From assembly GCF_016902345.1 (NCBI RefSeq), contig NZ_JACJLR010000011.1, positions 1-64,000 of the forward strand: DNA of 64,000 bases. Reading direction: 5' to 3'. This document shows, in pieces, positions 37,775-46,660 of this stretch (position 1 is the first letter of the stretch; the number at the start of each line of letters is the position of its first letter). The notes below the pieces were generated by a model, which was given only the letters and a program-made list of their open reading frames with translations, did not search any database and had not been told where the DNA came from. The translations under genes and the position numbers were made by a program. This stretch comes from Mediterraneibacter glycyrrhizinilyticus. GTDB taxonomy: Bacteria > Bacillota > Clostridia > Lachnospirales > Lachnospiraceae.

Positions 37775-37833
37775 AAAGTGACAGGGCTGTCCTGAAGGCA
37801 TGATTCAGTGATCTGCTGTAAACAAATATTCTA

Positions 37834-37890
37834 AGCGGGGCTGCTGCTCCATAGGTGAACGATCATCTGTGGAGCAACAGCCCCGCTTTC
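37834..37890 (+). terminator. Terminator after era
   Basis: AGCGGGGCTGCTGCTCCA (37834-37851) pairs with 37870-37887 with one base out of register, followed by TTCTGTTGT. It marks the left edge of the accessory segment that separates era from yqzL. Confidence 0.85.
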
Positions 37891-38090
37891 TGTTGTCTAC
37901 GGAAGGGAGCGGAAAAAAGTTGAAAAATAAGAAAAATGGATGTGTTATGCTTTTTATAATTTGTGGGAAAATCTTTCGCTGCCTTGGAAAAGAAAGGTGA
38001 AAAGCATTTGAGGGTAATAACGGAAAGAAAAAGGAGCACGGATTATTCACAGGACAGAACATTGGAGAAGGATGGAGGAATGGGAGAATC

Positions 38091-41000
38091 ATGAAGGGAC
38101 GGGCAAGAAAAAGAATATTGGCATATCTTCTGGCTGCAGCGGTCTTGGTCGGAGTGATCCCGTCTGTACCGCTCTACGCGGAGGCAGAGACAAAGCCGTC
38201 GGGAGAGGGGACGCAGGAGTCACCTTATAAGATCACCAGCCAGGAGGAGCTGGAGTGGATCGGGCAGGAGCCGGACGCTGTCTACACGCTGGAAAATGAT
38301 ATCGCGCTGAGCGGTGAGTGGAAGCCCATAGATTTTTCGGGTGTATTTGACGGACAGGGACATACGGTCAGCGGTCTGAATGTGCCGCGGAGCAAGGGGT
38401 ATACTTACGCAGGGCTTTTCGGCAATTGTTCCTCGGTTGAGATCAGCAACCTGACTGTGCAGATCGCAGACGGCGCCGAAGTGGCGGGATCATATGCCGG
38501 GGCAGTCGCTGGTTCATGTTACAGCCCGGATGAGGAGACTCCGAGCCGTATTACAAACTGTTATTCGGAAGGCGGAGCAGTAGTGCCCTCCGAGGGAACT
38601 TATTATGCGGTATTGGGCGGTCTGGTCGGTTCTGCATCTGATGCGGTTGTGGAAGACTGCAGCTCGAGCTGCACTGCTGACGCGGCAGAGGGGGATATGC
38701 TGATCGAGGGAATGACGGTTGAGGAGGATAACTATATTATAGAGAACATTTCTGATATGAATCCGGGGGCAGTGACGATCGCCACAGAATATACGTCATC
38801 AGACCCGGAAAATTATCCCAGCCCATTGCCGCTTGAAGGAGACGATACAGGCAGCGCCGTTGACGTGGCCGGAGCATCTATGGCAGCGATATCAGGATGG
38901 ACAAGGGAGTTCAGGTTCACTGCAAAGATACCAGGGGTTTATCAGATTGGTTTTCTGATAGACGGGAAGAAGATGGCTCAGACTGTGGTAACCGCTTATG
39001 GGGAGAACGGGGCGGAGCCGGAAGATATCTATACACTGGAGTACAACATGGCGGGGGCTGCTGCGAACGAGATACATGGAGGGAATTTTGGCGGTCTGGT
39101 CGGCGAGACTGAGGATACTACAATTCTTTACAGTTATGCGACGGGGGATGTAAATGTATTTATGATGCATTCAGATGCGCTGGCGTGGTACACGGGCGGT
39201 CTGATCGGGACAGGGGAAAAGGATAACAGAGATTTTACAATAGTGGGCTGCGCATATGAGGGCGACATTTCCCTGAAAGTGAATTCCGGACAGGTTTATG
39301 CAGGCGGTCTTGTGGGATATAGCGATGGGATTGAGGCAATCAGCAGAAGCTATATGGCGGGCAGTCTGTATGTATCGGGCGCAGGCGGGAATGTTGGTGG
39401 TCTCATAGGCGGTCTGCTCAATGGTTCTGCAGAGAATTGTTTTGCCAACAGCTCTGTTGTCAGAGAAAATATAGGGGAACTTTCTTTCGCAGGCGCTACC
39501 AATAGCACAGCTGGTTTCGTTGGAAGAGCCAGTAATGCGTCTCTGTCAAACTGTTATACGGCGTCGTCGGTGGCGGGCGAAGAAGAGACGACTTTTGCGT
39601 TTTACGGCGAAGAAGAGTATCATCCGTCGACCTTTACAAACTGCTATTATGACAAGGAAAAAGCCAGTGAGGGGAATTCTCAGTGCGAAGGGCTGTCTGC
39701 GGAGCAGATGAAGTCAGAGGGCGGCATGCCCGGAATGGAATACGTAAACGGATGGGAGTTCCGCGATGGAGAGAACAACGGATACCCGGTACTGATAGGC
39801 GTGGACGCAAATAAGGGCGCGGGTCCAGATCCCGGAACAGAGACGCCGGGCAGTGTGAGCCTTGTTATCCCGGATGGAATGGAACCGGGAGCTTATATGG
39901 GGTGCCTGGCAGAAATTATAACAGCCGACGGCAAGGCAGCCGGACAGAAATATTTCCTGGGGGATGCGGCGGTCGTATTCAGATTTGTAAAGCCGGGAAC
40001 TTACTCTGTGAAGATGTCGAGAGACGGTAAAATCCTCGGACAGTGGGACGCGGTTCAGGTAGAAGCCGGAAAGGAGACGGCTGTGAATGCGGAAGGGCTG
40101 CCGAAATTCTGCAATGTTACGGTAAAAGCGCTTCTGTACTCCGGGGAAGAAACTTCTGAGGTTCAGATCCATTGGTATGACGGGGAGACTGAGGAGTACT
40201 TGTCAACCGGGAATACGATCGAAGGGGTGCTGCCGGGGAAAAAGCTGTTGTATCAGATCAGGCTGTCGCCTGGTCTGGAAGCGGACGGGTATATAAGCCC
40301 CGGGATGCAGGAACTGACCGTTGGGGAAGAGCAGGCACAGACAGTTCCATATTCATTGACCCTCATCGGGGAGATAAAAATATCCGGCACTGTGAGCCAT
40401 GAAGGCAGGCCGGTTCCCAATGTGCCGGTCACGGTTTCGGCAGTGGATGGCTCCGGAATGGCGGCTGCGGTCACAGACGGGCAGGGATATTATGAACTCC
40501 CTGGCCCGTACGGTATGGCGGAGCTGTATGTGAGGTCGGGAGATGCGTTGTACCGCGGGGAAAAAGAGATACAGGAAGACACCGTATGGGATGTGGAACT
40601 GCAGCAGTCTGATGAGTACGTGATTACCCTGGACGTCACAAGACGGGATGCCGCTAAGAGCGGCAGTGAAGTCACATATCCTGCAGGCGGAAGCGAGGTA
40701 TCTGTCCAGATCTTCAATGAGAGAACCGGCAAATATCTGAACGGATACGCGGTGGAATATCCGGCGGTCTATATCGATGCTGCGGACGATGTGAAGGAGG
40801 GGGATACCCTGCGGATCGAAGTCTCGGATACCTCAGGGGAGTGCGACCCTGTAGAGACGACGGTAACGCTGGAAAAAGACGGAGAAAATGTGGCGGAAGC
40901 GCTTCTGGCAGAGCGGGGCGGCGCTGAGGTCAGCCTGGAGGGCGATGGCAAAGAGGCGGAACTCTTCCTCTACGGAGACGATGGCTCCCTCAGGGCAAAG

Positions 41001-44000
41001 ACGACGGCCACGGGAGGCCGGGGAACATTTACCGGATTAAAAAGCGGCGATTATCAGCTTGTGGCGGCAGAGAGCGGACAAGGTCTGGTTCCTGCGGCAA
41101 ATATCGACGAACTGGAACAGAGGCTGACAGACTGGGATATAAACAAGGCGGAAAAACTTCAGATCCGGGACGGAGTGATCTCAGAATGCGAGACTTCGGA
41201 GATATTTAGGGTAAGGCAGGAGGAAGAAAATCCCTATATCGTGCCGGAAAGCTGTTATTATGGCTTTTATGATGCCAGCTACTGGCTGTATGAGAGTATG
41301 ATCTCACTGAAGGTGTCCTATGAATTTTCAGAAGACTCCTATGACCAGGTAGAGAACCCTGTGTTGGAGGTTACCCTGCCCCAGGGTATCACGCCCAGCG
41401 GTATGGAAGAAGTGTCTGCAGGACGCTGGCAGAGCAGGCTGCAATCCAGATCGGAAGAGAGATATTATTTCAGGCTGGAACGGGAAGAACTGACAGAAGA
41501 CTGCTATTCAGAAGCAGCGCTGGTTTTTACGGCTGACGGGGAAGAATACCGGTATCCTCTGGGGACCGTCCATATCTCAGCGGATGAAGATCTGGGAGTG
41601 TATCTGTACGCCCCGGCGCAGACCAATGACAGAGAGATCCAGGTGTCCGTAGACACGCATCGGCTTACCGGCCTTCCGGTGGAGATCTATGACAACGGAG
41701 TCTGTGTTGCGTCAGTGAGCGCGCAAAAGAACTATGGCGCGGAGCTTATCGTACCTGTGACACTGCTCGGAAGCGGGGACTGGACACAGCATGAACTGTA
41801 CGCGTCGGTGAAAAAGGAGAATGGAGAGATAATAGAGTCCCAGCGCAGACCGGTTATCTATAAGTCAAGCGGAGTTATCCTGGATTCTATAGAGATGATA
41901 GGACCGGACAACACCCGGGCTGTACTTGGAGACTCAGGAACAAATCTGCTGACACTGTACGGTCTGCCCGCAGAGGTGACGTACCTGGCCAGATTTTCCG
42001 ATCCGGAGGAGGACGCTGTCAAGAACGTGGAGTTTATCATCGAGGATATGTCCGGGGAGATCCATATCCTGAACGGCGAATATTTTGCGGACAGGCAGGC
42101 ATGGGGCGCGACGATGGAGGTGACGAATGCAACTCTGCCGGCGGAAGTGGGAGTGTCCTTCGCGGATGCCTCCGAGGACGCCCAGCTTACCTGGGAAGAA
42201 GCGGAAGTGTCTGTCAATCAGTGGATATCCACGCAGTTTCCGGACAGTCTGGCATACAGCGATATCCCTATGGATGGGGCGGTCATGGATGACGAGCTGA
42301 CAGAGATCTGGAACGAGGCGACAGAGGCCATTGGAATGGAGATCACAGAGCAGGGAGACGGAGATTACAGCGTGGAGCTCCCCGGGGATATGGGAACCGT
42401 TGACATCACAACAGAGATGATGGAAGAGCTTGATGTACCGGCGCTGCTGGAGGAAGGCTTTCGGGAAACGCAGCTGACTGATATGTCCGGCGAACCCGTA
42501 GACGACGGCTATTACTTCCGGAGCCCGGAAGATGGTACGGTCGAGATTATTGACTCCGGGAAAAAAGAGCTCTATACCGCCAAGGTAAATTATAATGAGG
42601 ATTCAGGCCTGCCATGGCCGGACGAACCGACGATGGAGGGGCTGGAGATAGGCAGAGATACGATTGAAAAGATGATGGCGGCAAGTGGATTCGACCCTGT
42701 CGATGCGGTTGATGAGAAGCTGATGAAATACATTACAGACCAGCAGGTGAAAGCGGCGACTGCTCCTCTGGGAAGCGCCGAGTGGCTGAAGTACCACCAA
42801 AATGCAAAGTGGGCGCAGGGAATGCTGGATATGATGAGAAAAGTGGCTTCGGTCATGGAGAAGGTGGATAAAGTTGCGGGCCCGGTGGGAACAGTTTTGG
42901 AAACGTATGATAAGCTCCATCAGCTTTGGGACGATCTGGGAACGCTTACAGATCTGATGTCGCGGGTGCCGGATGTAGAGGAGTGTCCGCAGGCGGCGTA
43001 TGAGATCGGCACACTCAATGATGATCTTGCGAGGCAGGCCAAATCGCTGATGAATCAGCTCATACTTATGGATATGAGCAATGCGCTGGCAGGAACCAAA
43101 TCGGCCGGAGCTCTTCCGTTTCTGCTGGCCACCAGTGTCGCGGACACGGTATTGGTAAATGGGACTCAGGCCCAGATGGCAGAGATCGACTATGACCTTC
43201 AACAGCTTGAGATCCTGTGCGGAAAGAAGCCGGACCCGAATCTCCGCCTTACAGTCCCCAAAACTCCGCGTGCAAAAGTGAGGATTCTGCTTGATCCGTC
43301 CGGCTATGTATATGAAGGAGTACCGTCCAACCGTGTGGAAGGTGTGACGGCGACGATCTTTTACAAGGAGAATAAAGATGATGAGACGGCGGTGTTCTGG
43401 GATGCGTGGAACTATAACCAGCAGAATCCGCAGGTGACCGACCGGGAGGGCAGGTATGCATGGGATGTGCCTGCCGGATGGTGGCAGGTCAGGTATGAGA
43501 AAAAGGGGTATATCACCGCTTACAGCGAATGGATGGAGGTTCCGCCTCCGCGGACAGAAGTAAATGTACCAATCGTCTCCATGGCTCCGCCCGAGGTGAA
43601 GTCCGCGCAGTTCTATAAGGACAGCATCGAGCTGTACTTTACACAGTATATGGACCTTTCGTTCCTGGAGAATGGGGAGAGCATTTCCTGGAAGGTGACG
43701 CAGGACGGCAGTGAGGTGCCGGGAACCTGGAAGGCGGTCAAACCGGAAGAGGGAGCTGATCCGTCTGTCAGCTATGCGGCAGCGTTCTGTTTCGTGCCGG
43801 AGTCGGGACAACTGTCCGGCGAATATGAACTGACGGTGGACTCGGCGAAGAACTATGCGGGGACCCTGATGGAGGAACCGCAGACGCTTAAGGGGACCGC
43901 TGCTGATAAACCAGAGAAAATGACGGTCGACGTACAGGAGTCGCTAAAGTACGGAGATGCGGCGGAAGTGACTGTACAGCTTGAGCCGGGCGGGGGAAAC

Positions 44001-44870
44001 CGGGAGATACAGATCGTGAATCATACGCCGGGAATTGTCACTGTCCCCGAAGAGAGTGTGACAACGGATGCAAATGGAACCGCTGTATTTCAGGTGACGG
44101 CAGGACTTCCGGGAACGGCGAATCTGGACATTTTGCTGGAAGACTCAGATCTGGCGGAAAGTGTGAGTTTTATTGTGGAGTCACCAGCCCCGAAGGCAGC
44201 GGCTGTGGAAGCGTCACCCGCCGGAGGAAAAGTGGAAGCGGGAACAGAAGTGAGTCTTCACACTAAGACGCCGGGGGCGTCCATCTATTACACGCTGGAT
44301 GGAACGTGTCCATGCGTGGAAGACAGTCCGTCGCGGCTTCTTTATACCGAGCCGATCAAACTGACTGAGCCCGGGGACGTTACGCTGATCGCATATGCAG
44401 TGAAGGAAGGATATCGGGACGGTGGAACAAGCCGATATACCTACACTGTGACAGAGGAGACCGGGACGGATGAACCGGATAATCCGGATGAACCGGACAA
44501 TCCGGATGAGCCGGATAGCCCGGATGAGCCGGATAGCCCGGATGAACCGGATAATCCAGGTGAGCCGGATAACCCGGATAACCCGGGAACAGATGAACCG
44601 GACGACCCGGATAATCCGGACAATCCGGGACCGGATGAATCGGATAAGCCGGGAACAGATGAACCGGACACCCCAGACAACCAGGAAATGGACGGGCAGG
44701 ATAAATCGGACGGGGCGGAAACCGACACAGAAGCTCATGGTGAGAACGGAGCGGAAGCGGACAAGGCGGTTCAGAGCGGAGACTCAGAAGAATCAATTCT
44801 GCTGTGGAGTGTGATCCTTCTGGCAGCAGGCGCTGCAGTGTACAGAGGACTTTGCGGGAGAAAGAGGTAA
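38091..44870 (+). CDS. Giant secreted surface protein with GLUG repeats, wall-spanning repeats and C-terminal anchor
   Basis: 2259 residues. Signal peptide at about 1-31. Residues 90-490 carry at least six GLUG-type repeats (AGLFGNCSS, GGLVGSASD, GGLVGETED, GGLIGTGEK, GGLVGYSDG, GGLIGGLLN), a fold seen in adhesins and proteases. Beta-sandwich modules of the carboxypeptidase-regulatory type follow (for example GTVSHEGRPVPNVPVTVSAV near 766). A mostly helical part sits around 1500-1700, and a chitobiase C-terminal-like domain (SPAGGKVEAGTEVSLHTKTPG) at about 2038. A Pro/Asp/Glu/Asn repeat (about 2126-2200) leads to a membrane helix (2235-2252) and the tail RGLCGRKR. Where an LPxTG would be, it reads AVQSGDSEE. 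Function likely adhesion or binding of host glycans; unproven. Confidence 0.8.
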   Translation: MKGRARKRILAYLLAAAVLVGVIPSVPLYAEAETKPSGEGTQESPYKITSQEELEWIGQEPDAVYTLENDIALSGEWKPIDFSGVFDGQGHTVSGLNVPRSKGYTYAGLFGNCSSVEISNLTVQIADGAEVAGSYAGAVAGSCYSPDEETPSRITNCYSEGGAVVPSEGTYYAVLGGLVGSASDAVVEDCSSSCTADAAEGDMLIEGMTVEEDNYIIENISDMNPGAVTIATEYTSSDPENYPSPLPLEGDDTGSAVDVAGASMAAISGWTREFRFTAKIPGVYQIGFLIDGKKMAQTVVTAYGENGAEPEDIYTLEYNMAGAAANEIHGGNFGGLVGETEDTTILYSYATGDVNVFMMHSDALAWYTGGLIGTGEKDNRDFTIVGCAYEGDISLKVNSGQVYAGGLVGYSDGIEAISRSYMAGSLYVSGAGGNVGGLIGGLLNGSAENCFANSSVVRENIGELSFAGATNSTAGFVGRASNASLSNCYTASSVAGEEETTFAFYGEEEYHPSTFTNCYYDKEKASEGNSQCEGLSAEQMKSEGGMPGMEYVNGWEFRDGENNGYPVLIGVDANKGAGPDPGTETPGSVSLVIPDGMEPGAYMGCLAEIITADGKAAGQKYFLGDAAVVFRFVKPGTYSVKMSRDGKILGQWDAVQVEAGKETAVNAEGLPKFCNVTVKALLYSGEETSEVQIHWYDGETEEYLSTGNTIEGVLPGKKLLYQIRLSPGLEADGYISPGMQELTVGEEQAQTVPYSLTLIGEIKISGTVSHEGRPVPNVPVTVSAVDGSGMAAAVTDGQGYYELPGPYGMAELYVRSGDALYRGEKEIQEDTVWDVELQQSDEYVITLDVTRRDAAKSGSEVTYPAGGSEVSVQIFNERTGKYLNGYAVEYPAVYIDAADDVKEGDTLRIEVSDTSGECDPVETTVTLEKDGENVAEALLAERGGAEVSLEGDGKEAELFLYGDDGSLRAKTTATGGRGTFTGLKSGDYQLVAAESGQGLVPAANIDELEQRLTDWDINKAEKLQIRDGVISECETSEIFRVRQEEENPYIVPESCYYGFYDASYWLYESMISLKVSYEFSEDSYDQVENPVLEVTLPQGITPSGMEEVSAGRWQSRLQSRSEERYYFRLEREELTEDCYSEAALVFTADGEEYRYPLGTVHISADEDLGVYLYAPAQTNDREIQVSVDTHRLTGLPVEIYDNGVCVASVSAQKNYGAELIVPVTLLGSGDWTQHELYASVKKENGEIIESQRRPVIYKSSGVILDSIEMIGPDNTRAVLGDSGTNLLTLYGLPAEVTYLARFSDPEEDAVKNVEFIIEDMSGEIHILNGEYFADRQAWGATMEVTNATLPAEVGVSFADASEDAQLTWEEAEVSVNQWISTQFPDSLAYSDIPMDGAVMDDELTEIWNEATEAIGMEITEQGDGDYSVELPGDMGTVDITTEMMEELDVPALLEEGFRETQLTDMSGEPVDDGYYFRSPEDGTVEIIDSGKKELYTAKVNYNEDSGLPWPDEPTMEGLEIGRDTIEKMMAASGFDPVDAVDEKLMKYITDQQVKAATAPLGSAEWLKYHQNAKWAQGMLDMMRKVASVMEKVDKVAGPVGTVLETYDKLHQLWDDLGTLTDLMSRVPDVEECPQAAYEIGTLNDDLARQAKSLMNQLILMDMSNALAGTKSAGALPFLLATSVADTVLVNGTQAQMAEIDYDLQQLEILCGKKPDPNLRLTVPKTPRAKVRILLDPSGYVYEGVPSNRVEGVTATIFYKENKDDETAVFWDAWNYNQQNPQVTDREGRYAWDVPAGWWQVRYEKKGYITAYSEWMEVPPPRTEVNVPIVSMAPPEVKSAQFYKDSIELYFTQYMDLSFLENGESISWKVTQDGSEVPGTWKAVKPEEGADPSVSYAAAFCFVPESGQLSGEYELTVDSAKNYAGTLMEEPQTLKGTAADKPEKMTVDVQESLKYGDAAEVTVQLEPGGGNREIQIVNHTPGIVTVPEESVTTDANGTAVFQVTAGLPGTANLDILLEDSDLAESVSFIVESPAPKAAAVEASPAGGKVEAGTEVSLHTKTPGASIYYTLDGTCPCVEDSPSRLLYTEPIKLTEPGDVTLIAYAVKEGYRDGGTSRYTYTVTEETGTDEPDNPDEPDNPDEPDSPDEPDSPDEPDNPGEPDNPDNPGTDEPDDPDNPDNPGPDESDKPGTDEPDTPDNQEMDGQDKSDGAETDTEAHGENGAEADKAVQSGDSEESILLWSVILLAAGAAVYRGLCGRKR
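44467..44700 (+). repeat. Tandem repeat coding for DEPDNP units
   Basis: Short units of about 9 to 18 bases (GATGAACCGGATAATCCG and variants) repeat about a dozen times inside the surface-protein gene and encode Asp-Glu-Pro-Asp-Asn-Pro runs. Such stretches span the wall in Gram-positive surface proteins and easily change length by slippage. Confidence 0.85.
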
Positions 44871-44968
44871 GAGAAGGAGACGGCCTCCTGCACAAAGTAT
44901 CTTGTCTTTGGAAAAACAGTATCCTTATATCAAGTTGTTTTTAGTCCTGTTGTGTGTTACGCAGGAGA

Positions 44969-45045
44969 GGGGGACAGCGCTCTGGCCGTCCCCCCGGTAT
45001 CTCTCAACTTTGCCACAGGCATCTGTGGCAAAGTTCTTATTTTCT
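44969..45045 (+). terminator. Two hairpins after the surface-protein gene
   Basis: GGGGGAC (44969-44975) pairs with GTCCCCC (44988-44994). A perfect 13-bp stem follows, AACTTTGCCACAG (45006-45018) with its complement at 45023-45035, then CTTATTTT. The second is a good intrinsic terminator. The stretch 44871-45206 holds no gene. Confidence 0.85.
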
Positions 45046-45206
45046 GAGCCTGAATTCCAGGCATTGATCCAATGAGGAATAAGAAAACTGATATTGCGGA
45101 GCAATGCATGGATGTTACGCCTTTGACACATCTCACAGATGTGATAAGATAGAGACACAGAGGGTTCTTTCCGTGCATTGCAGTGCAGACAGGAAAGGAG
45201 AACTCC

Positions 45207-45700
45207 ATGACAGAGAAAAAGAACAGCTGCACAGAAGACAGTAACAATGATTTTATTATGCTTCCCACTGTGGATGTATGCTTTAAGGGACTGATGAATA
45301 ATCCCAAAGTGAGAAAAGGTTTTATCGCTGCCCTGTTAAAAGAGGACCCGGAGAATATCCGGGAAACATCTTTGCTTCCGACTATACTCAGGCAGGACTA
45401 TCCGGATGACAAACTGGGAGTGCTGGATGTCCGCGTTTTGATGGAAGACGGCAGGCAGCTTGACATGGAACTGCAAAAGCTTCCTGCAGATCTCAAAGAT
45501 GGCGACGGTCTCATCGCCGTGGAATGCAGCGTGGGATCGAAAAGGGGATGGAGCAGGGAATACAGCAGGGCAGGAAGGAATTGATGGTCGAGATGCTCAA
45601 AAACGGGATGGAGCCGGAAGAGATCATGCGTCTGACCGGAGCAGGGGCGGAAGAAGTGAAAAAAGCCGCGGAAACAGCTGCTGTCAAGGCGTTTTTCTAA
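45207..45700 (+). pseudogene. Decayed Rpn-family nuclease / transposase-like gene
   Basis: The N-terminal 89 codons match the PD-(D/E)XK Rpn family: LPTVDVCFKGLMNNPKVRKGFIAALL in pieces, then DDKLGVLDVRVLMEDGRQLDMELQ with the catalytic Asp and the ExQ (here ELQ). The expected next segment, beginning with aromatic residues and a YLS-type helix, is absent. The reading then continues in another frame (45485-45700) with GIEKGMEQGIQQGRKE and EPEEIMRLTG, which are the usual C-terminal end of the family. So an internal deletion with frameshift has removed the middle third. Full-length members are about 300 residues. It lies in the accessory segment between era and yqzL. Confidence 0.8.
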
Positions 45701-45792
45701 AAAAAGAGCTGGTATTTTTTGCGGGGTATAGTGCTTTTCGGAATCGGAGAATCTAAGAGTATAGTTTTTAACACTTAAGAAGAGGTGAGCCG

Positions 45793-45966
45793 ATGCAGGG
45801 AACATATTGGGAGCAGTTCATGATGACGGGGAGCATAGAAGATTATCTAAACTATAAAATGGAGGAGAAAGATGACAGTGCTCCTCCTGACAGAAGGAAG
45901 GAACAATGTGAATCAGATCGTACTTACAGGAATGGTGCTATCCACAGCTCCGGTGGGAGAATATGA
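45793..45966 (+). CDS. yqzL: YqzL-like small protein
   Basis: 57 residues. MQGTYWEQFMMTGSIEDYLNYK matches, piece by piece, the short YqzL pattern of a Tyr/Phe-Trp pair, then Phe, Thr-Gly, and YLxYK. The ribosome site GAGGTGA lies four bases before the ATG. In Bacillus yqzL sits between era and recO, the same order as here. Its 3' part overlaps the start of recO by 59 bases in another frame, so the two are probably coupled in translation. Function unknown. The extra 30 or so residues after the core, up to the stop inside recO, are not conserved in the family as far as I know. Confidence 0.8.
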   Translation: MQGTYWEQFMMTGSIEDYLNYKMEEKDDSAPPDRRKEQCESDRTYRNGAIHSSGGRI

Positions 45967-46648
45967 CCGAAGGGTCGTGATCCTGACGAAAGAGCAGGGG
46001 AAGATCTCAGCGTTCGCGAAAGGATCCAGAAGGCCGAACAGTCCTCTCGTGGGCGCGGTAAATCCATTCTCATTCGGAGAATTTACCATGTATGAGGGAC
46101 GGACTTCATATACGATCCAGTCTGCCAGCATCTCTAATTATTTTGCGGAACTCAGGGAAGATGTGGTGGGCGCTTACTATGGTTTTTATTTTCTCGAATT
46201 TGCCAGTTATTATACAAAAGAATACAATGATGAGCGGGAAATGCTGAAACTTCTCTACCAGACGCTGCGTGCGCTGATCAATCCGCACATTCCGAACCTG
46301 CTCATCCGATACATATTTGAATTGAAAGCGCTGACCATCAACGGGCAGGCCCCCCAGGTGTTTCAGTGTGTGCAGTGTGGCGCTTCCGACAGACCGGCTG
46401 TGTTCAGTGCGGCAAAGGGCGGTCTGGTATGCAGTGAGTGCAGTGGGGATGTGATCGACGGCGTTGTCCTCGACAGATCGACTTTATATAGCATGCAATA
46501 TATTGAAAGCGCGAAAATAGAGAAACTTTACACATTTACAGTGTCGGAGAAAGTGATGGATGAACTGGGGAAAGTGATGAAGAAGCTGACCGATATCTAT
46601 GTGGATAAGCATTTCAAATCACTGGATATCCTGGAGACTCTGCTGTAG
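45908..46648 (+). CDS. recO: DNA repair protein RecO
   Basis: 246 residues from a GTG at 45908. The N-terminal OB-fold begins NQIVLTGMVLSTAPVGEYDRRVVILTKEQGK in pieces, as in clostridial RecO, and FAKGSRRPNSPLVG follows. The C-terminal helical part has a Cys4 zinc site (CVQCG at about 157 and CSEC at about 178). RecO helps load RecA onto single-stranded DNA with RecF and RecR. GTG with GGAAGGAAC before it matches the family start; an in-frame ATG 36 bases earlier has a GGAGGAG site and gives 258 residues, so it remains possible. Overlaps yqzL; followed after 12 bases by the DUF2971-like gene. Confidence 0.95.
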   Translation: MNQIVLTGMVLSTAPVGEYDRRVVILTKEQGKISAFAKGSRRPNSPLVGAVNPFSFGEFTMYEGRTSYTIQSASISNYFAELREDVVGAYYGFYFLEFASYYTKEYNDEREMLKLLYQTLRALINPHIPNLLIRYIFELKALTINGQAPQVFQCVQCGASDRPAVFSAAKGGLVCSECSGDVIDGVVLDRSTLYSMQYIESAKIEKLYTFTVSEKVMDELGKVMKKLTDIYVDKHFKSLDILETLL

Positions 46649-46660
46649 GAGGGAAAGAAA

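Noticed and set aside
42603-43811. 402-codon minus-strand open frame inside the giant surface protein gene
   Set aside because: Arg/His/Leu-rich shadow with no family pattern; the plus frame is continuous over 2259 codons with signal peptide and anchor.
44467-44700. Short regular repeats considered as a CRISPR array
   Set aside because: Units are 9-18 bases with no unique spacers, and they encode Asp-Glu-Pro-Asn repeats in frame with a surface protein.
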